A stretch of DNA of 8,778 nt from an uncultured Candidatus Competibacteraceae bacterium (GTDB lineage Bacteria > Pseudomonadota > Gammaproteobacteria > Competibacterales > Competibacteraceae): NCBI GenBank assembly GCA_937960715.1, contig CALGOO010000302.1, positions 1-8,778 on the forward strand, written 5' to 3'. A model generated the notes under the pieces. That model did no database searches, had not been told where the DNA came from, and was given only the letters and a program-made list of their open reading frames with translations. The stretch's first letter is position 1, and every line of letters starts with the position of its first letter. Position numbers and translations under genes: made by a program. This document shows, piece after piece, positions 1 to 6,658 of the stretch.

Positions 1-569
1 GCGAGATGGCCCGCCAGTTGGCCGGTGGCATGAAGCGGCGGCTGATGATCGCCCGCGCGCTGGTGCATGAGCCGAAACTGCTGATCCTGGACGAACCGAC
101 CGCCGGGGTGGATATCGAGATTCGCCGCTCGATGTGGGACTTCCTGCGCGAAATCAACGGCCGGGGCGTCACCATCATCCTGACTACGCATTATCTGGAA
201 GAGGCGGAAAACCTGTGTCGGCACATCGCCATCATCGACCGGGGCGCGATCATCGAGAACACCCGGATGCAGACTCTGTTGGGCCGGCTGCATCTGGAAA
301 CTTTCGTGCTCAATCTGCGCCAACCGCTGGCCGGGTTGTCGGAAATCCCCGGTTACCCGCTCCGCTGGATCGATGAGTACACCCTGGAAGTGGATGTGGC
401 CAGGGAACAGGGCCTCAACGCCCTGTTCCCGCAACTGTCGGCGCGCGGCATCGAGGTTTCCAGCCTGCGCAACAAGACCAACCGGCTGGAGGAACTGTTC
501 CTGCGGCTGGTGGACAAGAGCGAGACCGCCGCGTCACCCCTCAACGGCGCGGTCCGGCTACGATCTTAG
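1..569 (+). CDS. yadG: ABC transporter ATP-binding protein, YadG type (3' part only)
   Basis: This is the C-terminal part of the ATPase of an ABC-2 type exporter; the frame is open at the left edge, so the gene starts outside the window. Visible motifs are the ABC signature in the variant form LAGGM (about bases 18-32), Walker B with its catalytic Glu in LLILDEPT (about 78-101), the D-loop AGVD, and the H-loop His in TTHYLEEAE (base 189 on). The text runs almost parallel to E. coli YadG, including MKRRLMIARAL, EPTAGVDIE and NRLEELF, so 187 of roughly 300 residues are here. After the conserved LRLVDK the tail is not conserved, and its last 29 bases overlap the 3' end of the opposite-strand mct gene. 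It would energise the membrane permease YadH, whose gene starts at 8099 instead of following directly. The transported substrate of YadGH is unknown. Confidence 0.93.
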   Translation, partial: EMARQLAGGMKRRLMIARALVHEPKLLILDEPTAGVDIEIRRSMWDFLREINGRGVTIILTTHYLEEAENLCRHIAIIDRGAIIENTRMQTLLGRLHLETFVLNLRQPLAGLSEIPGYPLRWIDEYTLEVDVAREQGLNALFPQLSARGIEVSSLRNKTNRLEELFLRLVDKSETAASPLNGAVRLRS

Positions 570-1761
570 CTTCGTGCAGTTTGGATATTTCGTGATCGCT
601 CAAGCCCAGAATGCCCGACAGGATTTCGTCGGTATGTTCGCCCAGCACCGAGGCCCGCTGGGGCGGAGAACGCTCGAATTGGCTGAATTCGAACGGAGAA
701 CCCGGAACCAGATATTCCCCAATCCCCGGTTGCTCGATCATGCCGAACATCGGATGTTGCAATGACAGGTCGGGATCTTCCCGAACCGCCTGCTTGAAGG
801 TGCGGAACACCGACCACGTCACGCCGTTGTCGTCGAAGGATCTGGCGAAATCCTCTACCTTTCTCGCCCGAAACCAGGGCTCCAGCAGCGCGGTGATTTC
901 CTGGCGAGCCTTGAAGCGGTCGCCCTCCCGATTCAAATCCAGACCCAGGCGCGCGCCCAGGGCATCGAATTCCGGCTTCAATCCCGTCACCTCGCACAGC
1001 CCGTCCCATTGCCGCCGGGTCAGCCCCACCAGCATCACTTTCCGACCGTCGGCGGTAGTGAATTCGTTGCCATAAGCCCCGTACAGATAATTGCCGTATT
1101 TGGGGCGGTCGAAGTCGTTGACCATCACCTCCCCGATGATTCCCAGATTGCCCAGCATGGCCAGGGTGACATCCTTCAGGGCGATTTCCACCGACTGGCC
1201 CTGCCCCGTCAGCCGCCGGTGTCGTTCCGCCGCCAGCAGACCGAGCGCCGCCATCTGGCCGGTGATGCAATCCCAGGCCGGCAGCACGTGGCAGACCGGG
1301 TCGCCGGAACCTTCCGGACCGGTGGCATAGGGAAAGCCCACGCTGGGATTGACCGTGTAATCCACCGCCGGCCCGCCGTCGCGGGTGCCCAGCACGGTCA
1401 GCATGATCAAATCCTCCCGGTGCTGCTTCAGATGTTCGTAGTCCATCCAACCCCGGACTCGGAGATTGGTCAGGAAAATGCCCGCGTTGGGTCCCGGCGC
1501 GCAGATCAACCGCGTCACGATTTCCTGGCCGCGGGGAGTGCTCACATCCACGGCGAGGGAGCGTTTACCCTTGTTCAAACCCGCCCAGAATAAACTCCGA
1601 TTATCATGAGTAACCGGCCAGCGGTGATAGTCGAGTCCGCCTCGGATGCGGTCGAAACGAATCACTTCCGCGCCCATTTGCGCCAGCGTCATCCCTGCCA
1701 GAGGCGCCGCGACGAACGCGGTACCTTCGACCACCCGCAGACCTTCCAAAATCCTTGCCAT
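541..1761 (-). CDS. mct: Mesaconyl-CoA C1-C4 CoA-transferase (2-methylfumaryl-CoA isomerase), CaiB/BaiF family
   Basis: This is a 406-residue family III CoA-transferase. Mct moves the CoA group within one molecule, from the C1 to the C4 carboxyl of mesaconate (2-methylfumaryl-CoA to 3-methylfumaryl-CoA), in the cytoplasm. It has the N-terminal family start (LEGLRVVEG, AEVIRFDRI) and the probable catalytic Asp164 in AWDCITG. A long distinctive stretch (VNPSVGFPYATGPEG, PVCHVLPAWD, YGNYLYGAYG) resembles the sub-family annotated as 2-methylfumaryl-CoA isomerase and differs from the two other transferases in this window. The start at 1761 has GAGAG upstream, and the mcl stop lies 9 bases before it, so the two are co-transcribed. 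The C-terminus has a short extra tail (AGPRR) read from the antisense of the yadG end. Family assignment is firm. The exact reaction is inferred from similarity and from the Meh and Mcl neighbours; an intermolecular mesaconate or citramalate CoA-transferase is the main alternative. Confidence 0.85.
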   Translation of the reverse strand: MARILEGLRVVEGTAFVAAPLAGMTLAQMGAEVIRFDRIRGGLDYHRWPVTHDNRSLFWAGLNKGKRSLAVDVSTPRGQEIVTRLICAPGPNAGIFLTNLRVRGWMDYEHLKQHREDLIMLTVLGTRDGGPAVDYTVNPSVGFPYATGPEGSGDPVCHVLPAWDCITGQMAALGLLAAERHRRLTGQGQSVEIALKDVTLAMLGNLGIIGEVMVNDFDRPKYGNYLYGAYGNEFTTADGRKVMLVGLTRRQWDGLCEVTGLKPEFDALGARLGLDLNREGDRFKARQEITALLEPWFRARKVEDFARSFDDNGVTWSVFRTFKQAVREDPDLSLQHPMFGMIEQPGIGEYLVPGSPFEFSQFERSPPQRASVLGEHTDEILSGILGLSDHEISKLHEAKIVAGPRR

Positions 1762-1770
1762 TGCAATCTC

Positions 1771-2691
1771 TCAGTTGAGTAATCCAGCCAATTTGGCTCT
1801 TTCGACCATGGCGCGGCACATCCTGAGCGAGGCCACGTCGATCATCTTGCCCTTGACGCTGATAGCCCCCCTGCCCTCCCGCAACGCGGCCTCGTATTCG
1901 TCCAGAACCGTCCGCGCCCAGTCAAGCTCTTTTTCCGACGGAACAAAGGTCCGGTTCACCGTTTCGATTTGACTCGGATGAATGCACCACTTGCCATCGA
2001 AACCCATCGCCCGCCCGATCTTACAGGCCTGCACCAAGCCCTCGGCGTTCTTGATGCCGGCGAAAGGACCGTCGATCGCCCGCTTGTTATAAGCCTTGGC
2101 GGCGCTGACAATCGAATGCATGATATGGTGCCAGCGATGGCCGGGATAAATGCGGTCGTTTTCGTCCAGTTCGCCAATCGATTCCATCGGCATGCGCACC
2201 GACGCCGCATAGTCGCCGGGTCCGTAGACAAAACCTTCCAGACGCTCGGAACAGGCCGCGATTTCCCGGATGTTGACGCAGCCCAGCGCGGTTTCGATCA
2301 GCGCCTCAATCCCGATCGGACGCGAATAGTTTTTATAACTTTCGATCTGCCCGAGCAGGGTTTCCACCACATAAACATCCTCGGAGCGATTCACCTTTGG
2401 AATTACGACCAAATCGATGCGGTCGCCCGCCGCTTCCACGATCTCGATCAGGTCCCGGTAGGCAAAATGAGTGTCCAGCCCATTCATCCGAAACAGCCGG
2501 AGTTTATTGCCGAAATCCAGTTCCCGGTAAGCCCGGACCACGTTGGCTCGACTGGCTTCCTTTTCATCGGGCGCCACCGCATCTTCCAGATCAATGCACA
2601 CGGCATCGGCACGGGCGGCGGCGGTTTTTTGAATCATTCCCCAATTGGAGGCTGGCACCAGCAGTACCGAACGTTCCAATCTTTCGCTCAT
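1771..2691 (-). CDS. mcl: CitE-family L-malyl-CoA / beta-methylmalyl-CoA / (S)-citramalyl-CoA lyase
   Basis: This 306-residue protein belongs to the HpcH/HpaI-CitE superfamily of Mg-dependent CoA-ester lyases. Family members reversibly cleave L-malyl-CoA to acetyl-CoA and glyoxylate, condense glyoxylate with propionyl-CoA to beta-methylmalyl-CoA, and in Chloroflexus also cleave (S)-citramalyl-CoA to acetyl-CoA and pyruvate. Visible motifs are CIDLEDAVAPDEK (residues 32-44), FRMNGLDTH with the substrate-binding Arg68, and Glu133 in ALIETALG with Asp160 in GPGDYAAS. The last two are spaced like the metal ligands of Rhodobacter malyl-CoA lyase. IDGPF (206-210), KWCIHPSQIE and the C-terminal MIDVAS, with a probable catalytic Asp285, follow. 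The frame is open to 2910, but the start at 2691 is chosen because homologues begin here (RSVLLVPASN) and GGAG lies upstream inside the end of meh; only 4 bases separate the genes. The position between meh and mct favours a citramalyl-CoA role, perhaps in addition to malyl-CoA. Confidence 0.88.
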   Translation of the reverse strand: MSERLERSVLLVPASNWGMIQKTAAARADAVCIDLEDAVAPDEKEASRANVVRAYRELDFGNKLRLFRMNGLDTHFAYRDLIEIVEAAGDRIDLVVIPKVNRSEDVYVVETLLGQIESYKNYSRPIGIEALIETALGCVNIREIAACSERLEGFVYGPGDYAASVRMPMESIGELDENDRIYPGHRWHHIMHSIVSAAKAYNKRAIDGPFAGIKNAEGLVQACKIGRAMGFDGKWCIHPSQIETVNRTFVPSEKELDWARTVLDEYEAALREGRGAISVKGKMIDVASLRMCRAMVERAKLAGLLN

Positions 2692-2695
2692 CGAT

Positions 2696-3544
2696 TCATC
2701 TCCAGGAAATCGTCGCCTGCATGGCAATATTGCCGTCGCCGTTGGCCGTATACAATTCGTGGCCACCGTCCGGCTTGAGTCGGCCACAAACGGACACTCG
2801 ATCGAAATCGAACAGGGGTCGCAGGGCTCGGAAGTTATAGTTGGCCGGCTTCCGGCCCGGATTGTTGCGCTTGGCCGATTCGAGCAGCAGCAGGGCCTGC
2901 AACGGGCCATGGATCACGAGGCCCGGATATTTTTCCACCTGGGTGGCGTATTGAAGGTCGTAATGGATTCGGTGGGAATTGAAGGTCAGGGCGGAGAATC
3001 GGAACAACAGCACCGGATCGACGGAGTATGTCTCTTGCCATTGCGGATCGTCAGGGATCGGATTGGGCGCCGCAGGGACAAACGCCTTGGGCATCGGTAG
3101 ATAAACGATATCCTGCTCTTCCTCGACCGCGAGTCCGCGCGCGGAGTGGATCGAGTGCTTGACGGTGACGAAGACCATGCGGCCCGCTTTTCCCTCCTTT
3201 TCCGACACCTCGAGAATTTCCGAGGTCTTGCCGATCTTCTCGCCGAGGAACAAATCCTGATGAAAGTTCAATCGGCCACTGGCCCACATCCGCCGTTCCA
3301 AGGTGACCGGCGGTAGAAAGCCGCCGCGTTTGGGATGGCCGTCGGAGCCTATTCCCGCCCTGGCAACCAGGGGCAGAAAATACAGCCAGTACCACAGTTC
3401 AGGCAGGGGATCGCCTTCCTTGGCCGTAAAATTCGAATTCGGATAGTCCAAGGTGAGGGCCAACGCTCGGGCCGGCGTCGGATAGACGCGATCCCGGATT
3501 TCCTCCTTTTTGCCCACCCAGTCCCGCAAGTTCACGTCAGTCAT
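2696..3544 (-). CDS. meh: HTD2-like hot-dog hydratase, probable mesaconyl-C4-CoA (3-methylfumaryl-CoA) hydratase
   Basis: This 282-residue protein has two hot-dog halves of the HTD2/MaoC-like dehydratase group. Meh adds water to mesaconyl-C4-CoA to give (S)-citramalyl-CoA, the substrate of the lyase encoded next. In the first half the strands RRMWASGRLNFH (84-95) and VFVTVKHSIH, then EEEQDIVY (141-148), are typical of this group. The second half carries the likely active-site segment FSALTFNSHRIHYD (183-196) and YPGLVIHGPLQA (206-217). The ORF could begin at 3589, but the start at 3544 (MTDVNLRDW) fits the family's N-terminus and has GGAG about 11 bases upstream. It is 4 bases from mcl, which makes translational coupling likely. 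It is not the longer two-domain MaoC protein Mch (mesaconyl-C1-CoA hydratase). Itaconyl-CoA hydratase of itaconate degradation is a related alternative, because that enzyme acts on the same C5 CoA esters. Fold and group are secure; the exact substrate is inferred from context. Confidence 0.82.
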   Translation of the reverse strand: MTDVNLRDWVGKKEEIRDRVYPTPARALALTLDYPNSNFTAKEGDPLPELWYWLYFLPLVARAGIGSDGHPKRGGFLPPVTLERRMWASGRLNFHQDLFLGEKIGKTSEILEVSEKEGKAGRMVFVTVKHSIHSARGLAVEEEQDIVYLPMPKAFVPAAPNPIPDDPQWQETYSVDPVLLFRFSALTFNSHRIHYDLQYATQVEKYPGLVIHGPLQALLLLESAKRNNPGRKPANYNFRALRPLFDFDRVSVCGRLKPDGGHELYTANGDGNIAMQATISWR

Positions 3545-3659
3545 CGTTCCATGGTCTCCGCGATTTTCCATTGGCCCAATACGGGTCACCCAATCGTTTC
3601 CAGAAAATTCCGTCAGCCAGAAGGCCCGGACCGACCTTCATCTCTCGTAACCGTTTACT

Positions 3660-3680
3660 CCCCCTCCCGGCGGGAGGGGG
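3660..3680. repeat. Perfect palindrome, REP-like unit 1
   Basis: Two 10-base arms (3660-3669 and 3671-3680) of C- and G-runs pair perfectly around a single G; in practice this would be about an 8-bp stem with a 5-base loop. It is followed by a G-rich run to about 3695. It resembles the CCCTCCC-GCGGGAGGG class of intergenic repeats scattered in some proteobacterial genomes, but copy number cannot be seen here. It lies in the gap between the lipoprotein gene and meh. There is no adjacent T-run, so it is not a standard terminator. Confidence 0.7.
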
Positions 3681-3713
3681 TTGGGGGGAGGGCAAGTCGT
3701 TGGCGCCACTCCG

Positions 3714-3746
3714 TTTCCCCCCTCCCAACTTCCCCCCGCTGGGAGG
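3714..3746. repeat. REP-like unit 2, inverted relative to unit 1
   Basis: Read as its reverse complement, this stretch matches 3664-3694 at most positions (CCTCCC, GCGGG, GTTGGG and GGGG blocks). The two units therefore form an inverted pair about 20 bases apart, like a BIME. Internally, 3721-3727 and 3740-3746 form a 7-bp stem. A folded transcript of the pair could slow RNA decay or stop transcription between the lipoprotein gene and meh, but that is inference. Confidence 0.6.
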
Positions 3747-3768
3747 AGGTGCCTGAACGCTTACCATC

Positions 3769-3796
3769 TCTCATTACACATTTCTCATTACACATT
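3769..3796. repeat. Tandem direct repeat, 2 x 14 bp
   Basis: The unit TCTCATTACACATT occurs twice without a gap (3769-3782 and 3783-3796), six bases before the stop codon of the lipoprotein gene on the plus-strand map. It is AT-rich, unlike the adjacent G/C-runs. It may be a slippage duplication or a trace of an insertion boundary. No other function is visible. Confidence 0.85.
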
Positions 3797-3801
3797 GGAT
3801 C

Positions 3802-4419
3802 TCACGGAACCTTTTTATCATCCGGAATTTTTTCATCGTACTTGAAAGTGGCTACCCTGGATAGCTTCTCAATATCCATCTCCGGGAAAAGCTTCGCGCC
3901 AGTCCCGCCACCAAAACTTGCAGGCGTTGGCTTATCAACAGAGCCGATTTCTCCATATCGAGTCACGCACCGATCCGTGCCCGTGCGATGATAGGCAAGA
4001 ACCTCGTATCCTGGCCAAGAGGAAAGAACCCACATTTCGTCTTGCGAGCTTGAAACAAATACATCCAAAGCAACAGATGGAATCCCGCGATACGTGGAGC
4101 CAAACATCGGGAAGTAGCGCCGTCGACCCGCGTCGTTCTCGACCGAGAAACCAAGGACAGCGCTGTCCACGCCAAAGTCGATATAAAATTGTACGGAACG
4201 ATTGCCGATCCGCACCGATTCCAGCAGGATGCTCGGTTTCTCATTGGTGGCGGCCACTCGGCTATCTTGTCCACTTTCGGATCCACAACAGGCCAGGACA
4301 GCAAGCATCGAAAACAAAAGAACATGCTTCATCCTCCACGCCCAATGCCATGACAAGCGGTGCGGATTTATGAAAATCTGGTTTTCGAAAGAGGTGAATT
4401 CAATCGCGTTCTTAGGCAT
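3802..4419 (-). CDS. Putative lipoprotein of unknown function
   Basis: I do not recognise the family. The 205-residue frame contains an apparent lipoprotein signal starting at residue 30: MKHVLLFSMLAVLAC, with a lipobox-like VLAC just before CGSESG. The mature part (about 160 residues) is soluble-looking, with alternating beta-type segments (SVQFYIDFGVD, VALDVFVSS, MWVLSSWPGYEVLAYH) and a charged C-terminus ending DDKKVP. The start is ambiguous. ATG 4419 has a good ribosome site (GAGG, 7 bases upstream) but leaves 29 residues before the signal. ATG 4332 gives a clean signal peptide but its GGAGG touches the start codon, and a start there would leave room for a promoter after the terminator at 4435-4461. 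The base composition is more AT-rich than the pathway genes. It probably has nothing to do with the CoA-ester pathway and looks acquired. Confidence 0.6.
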   Translation of the reverse strand: MPKNAIEFTSFENQIFINPHRLSWHWAWRMKHVLLFSMLAVLACCGSESGQDSRVAATNEKPSILLESVRIGNRSVQFYIDFGVDSAVLGFSVENDAGRRRYFPMFGSTYRGIPSVALDVFVSSSQDEMWVLSSWPGYEVLAYHRTGTDRCVTRYGEIGSVDKPTPASFGGGTGAKLFPEMDIEKLSRVATFKYDEKIPDDKKVP

Positions 4420-4434
4420 TTTTTAACCTCGACC

Positions 4435-4461
4435 AAAAAATCACCGGCTAAGAACCGGTGA
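4435..4461 (-). terminator. Rho-independent terminator (minus strand)
   Basis: A perfect 7-bp stem (4455-4461 with 4441-4447, CCGGTGA type) closes a 7-base loop and is followed on the minus strand by six T residues (4440-4435). It lies downstream of the Trp-rich protein gene and 15 bases before the first possible start of the lipoprotein gene. It should end the smt-led transcript here, so meh-mcl-mct would need read-through or another promoter. The stretch 4462-4633 between it and the next gene shows nothing further that I can support. Confidence 0.8.
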
Positions 4462-4633
4462 ATTTCAACCAGGTTTGCAAATCTGAATACGGGTCAAGGA
4501 TTCGCCATCATGGCTCCATCCGAAGGCTGCTCCGTCCGCAGGTTAAAACCCGCCAAGGCATTAATACTCACGGCAAGTTCGTGAAAAGCACGATCCAAGC
4601 ATGGCGGCAACTCGTGATCAACAATCGCCGGAT

Positions 4634-5314
4634 TCACCAGTCCACCGTGCCGCGTCCAGGGCCAACGGGACCACCACCGGCGGCGCCCCCGGAACCCCAC
4701 GCATGAGATTCCGACCAGTTCCACCACATATATTGGTTTTCCATTCCGGACGCCGCAAAAGCCGGATGGCTTGCAAATCTGCCAAACGATTTCTTGCTCA
4801 TGATATTATACATCCATATATTCATCTTGGCCGTTTTCGCGGTGCAATCGATACTGTCGACGGTCGCGGATATTCCGAACGATCCAATCGAGCATGTGTA
4901 CAGCTCCCATGTCTGAACGGTAGGCAATGGAATCGAGTTTAGCGGTGGTATTACGCCGCCCAACGCACGAGCAGCCGCACGGGCGACCACTGAACCGGCA
5001 TAAACGATGAATGCATCCCTACAGGTATCTGGATCCGTTCCCGGTGGACTACTCACCCAGATACTATAGGCGTTTGGATCAGTAGCCGGTGGATCCGTCT
5101 TCCCAGGCTTCCATGACGCGGATGTCTTATGGTTGGTTTTCCAGAATGGACAATTCGCCGCAAGATCCGCTTTTGCCTGATTGACAGCATCAATGACAGG
5201 CTGCCACCTGCGCACGATCGTAGTGTAGTTATCCGTTTCAGGCATCACCCAAAGCCTTTCGACGGAAAATGGCGAGAAAAAGTTATCTAGAATTTGGCCA
5301 ATGGTCGTACTCAT
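4634..5314 (-). CDS. Unrecognised Trp-rich protein
   Basis: I do not recognise this 226-residue protein. It has no signal peptide and no membrane segment. The N-terminal half is helical-looking (IGQILDNFF, TTIVRRWQPVIDAVNQAKADL), followed by a Pro/Thr-rich linker (about residues 70-95) and a middle with DTCRDAFIVYAGSVVARAAARALGG. The C-terminal part has several aromatic residues (MNIWMYNIM, GMENQYMWWNW, SHAW) and ends in a Gly-rich tail. Four cysteines are present. The start at 5314 has AGAGG 11 bases upstream. It sits 79 bases after the second CoA-transferase and is followed by a terminator at 4461-4435, so it would be the last gene of that transcript. Its base composition is lower in GC than its neighbours. 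The coherent length, start signal and terminator argue that it is real. Its role is unknown. Confidence 0.6.
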   Translation of the reverse strand: MSTTIGQILDNFFSPFSVERLWVMPETDNYTTIVRRWQPVIDAVNQAKADLAANCPFWKTNHKTSASWKPGKTDPPATDPNAYSIWVSSPPGTDPDTCRDAFIVYAGSVVARAAARALGGVIPPLNSIPLPTVQTWELYTCSIGSFGISATVDSIDCTAKTAKMNIWMYNIMSKKSFGRFASHPAFAASGMENQYMWWNWSESHAWGSGGAAGGGPVGPGRGTVDW

Positions 5315-5393
5315 TTTTCGTTCGCCTCTTCTGGCTAGACTGCGAAAAGTAATGGTATCCCGACCGGAAGGGTCGCCGATGGAACGAGGAATT

Positions 5394-6620
5394 TCATATC
5401 ACCCGCTTCTTTCTCAGTTCACCGATTTCCTCTTGATTCATGCCCAACAATTCGGTCAGAACCGCATCGGTGTGCTCGCCAAGTTTGGGGCCGAGATGGC
5501 GAATCTTCCCCGGCGTTTCGGACAGACGGGGAATGACCGAGGGCACGATGACGGTCTCACCCAAGTCTTCGACATCGATGGCAACCAGATTGCGCCGAGC
5601 GTGGAACTGCCGGTCGCCGAAGATATCCGCGATATTGTTCAGGGGTCCCGCCGGGGCGCCGGTTGCATAACAACGCTTCAACACTTCATCGCGGGTCAGG
5701 GAACCGCACCAGTCGCGCACGATTTCGTTGACGTCGTGGCGGTTTTCCAACCGGGTTTTTTGCTCGCCGTACAGGCTGGACGAGGCCAGTTCCGGCCGGC
5801 CCATCGCTTCGGCCAGCCGCGCGAACAGCTTGTCGGTGGCGCAGGCGATAGCGACCCATTTGCCCTCTTCCTTGGTCGGAAAGTGGCCATAGGGACAGGC
5901 GAAGTCGTTGTGCGTCGGCCCGTGCCGCTCCCGCACCGTGCCGAACATGGCGTAAGCCGACGCCAGCTCATCGGTGCAGCGGAACACTGTCTCATAAAGC
6001 GCGGCGTCGATGTATTGGCCGATGCCGGTTTGCTCGCGATAGCGCAGCGCCATCAGCACCCCGAGGCAGCCGTACAAGCCGGTCAGGTAATCCCCCAGTG
6101 TGGTCGAACCCGGCGTGACCGGTGTGCCCTTGGGCATTCCGGACAGATAGGCGATGCCGCCGACGGCATGGGCGATGCGCGCGAAACCAGGTCGATCCTT
6201 GTAGGGGCCGGTCTGGCCGTAGCCGGTCACCCGCAGCATGATCAGGCCCGGATTGAGTTCGTGCAACACCTCCCACGACAGGTCCCACTTTTCCAGCGTA
6301 CCGGGCCGGAAGTTTTCGCACAGCACGTCCGCCTTTTCGATCAGCCGCTTGAAAACCTCCACCCCCTCGCGACGATGCAGGTCGAGGGTGACCGATTTCT
6401 TGTTGCGCGCTTCGCTCAGCCAGGCCAGGGTGTCCCCGCGCTGGGTGGGCGTGCCGTACTTCCGGCAAATATCACCCCCGATCGGATGCTCCACCTTGAG
6501 CACCTCGGCGCCGAACTCGCCGAGAATGCCGGCGCAATACGGCGCCGCGATTACCGTGGCCACGTCGACGACCCGAATACCGGACAGCGGCAAGGCCCCC
6601 TCATTCGTTCTACTGGTCAT
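5394..6620 (-). CDS. CaiB/BaiF family CoA-transferase, SmtA/SmtB type (second of tandem pair)
   Basis: This 408-residue family III CoA-transferase probably transfers CoA from succinyl-CoA to a C4/C5 dicarboxylate such as L-malate (or citramalate). The N-terminal Rossmann-like part has LSGIRVVDVATVIAAPY, EFGAEVLKVEHP and SEARNKKSVTLDL. CENFRPGTLEKW (101-112) and VTGYGQTGPY (131-140) are typical of the family. Asp177 in LGDYLTGLYG is the probable catalytic residue that forms the enzyme-CoA anhydride or thioester. The C-terminus carries the usual PGKIRHLGPKLGEHTDAVL. GAGAG lies 8 bases before ATG 6620, and the first copy ends 38 bases upstream. It matches the upstream gene at well over half of its positions, as expected for a two-subunit enzyme like Chloroflexus SmtAB, where smtA, smtB and meh are also clustered. 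The substrate is inferred; other dicarboxylate CoA-transferases of this family cannot be excluded. Confidence 0.82.
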   Translation of the reverse strand: MTSRTNEGALPLSGIRVVDVATVIAAPYCAGILGEFGAEVLKVEHPIGGDICRKYGTPTQRGDTLAWLSEARNKKSVTLDLHRREGVEVFKRLIEKADVLCENFRPGTLEKWDLSWEVLHELNPGLIMLRVTGYGQTGPYKDRPGFARIAHAVGGIAYLSGMPKGTPVTPGSTTLGDYLTGLYGCLGVLMALRYREQTGIGQYIDAALYETVFRCTDELASAYAMFGTVRERHGPTHNDFACPYGHFPTKEEGKWVAIACATDKLFARLAEAMGRPELASSSLYGEQKTRLENRHDVNEIVRDWCGSLTRDEVLKRCYATGAPAGPLNNIADIFGDRQFHARRNLVAIDVEDLGETVIVPSVIPRLSETPGKIRHLGPKLGEHTDAVLTELLGMNQEEIGELRKKRVI

Positions 6621-6658
6621 GATCGTGCTCTCGAAAGATCTTCACTCGAACGAAATGG

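Noticed and set aside
2692..2910. Upstream extension of the lyase frame to 2910
   Set aside because: Antisense-like Cys/Arg/Pro-rich sequence overlapping meh in another frame; homologues begin at 2691 and a ribosome site is present there.
2696..3544. The hydratase as Mch (mesaconyl-C1-CoA hydratase)
   Set aside because: Mch is a longer protein of two MaoC domains; this sequence has the HTD2-like pattern of Meh.
5361..5375. Small hairpin after the second CoA-transferase as a terminator
   Set aside because: The stem is only 5 bp and the nearest T-run is about a dozen bases away.
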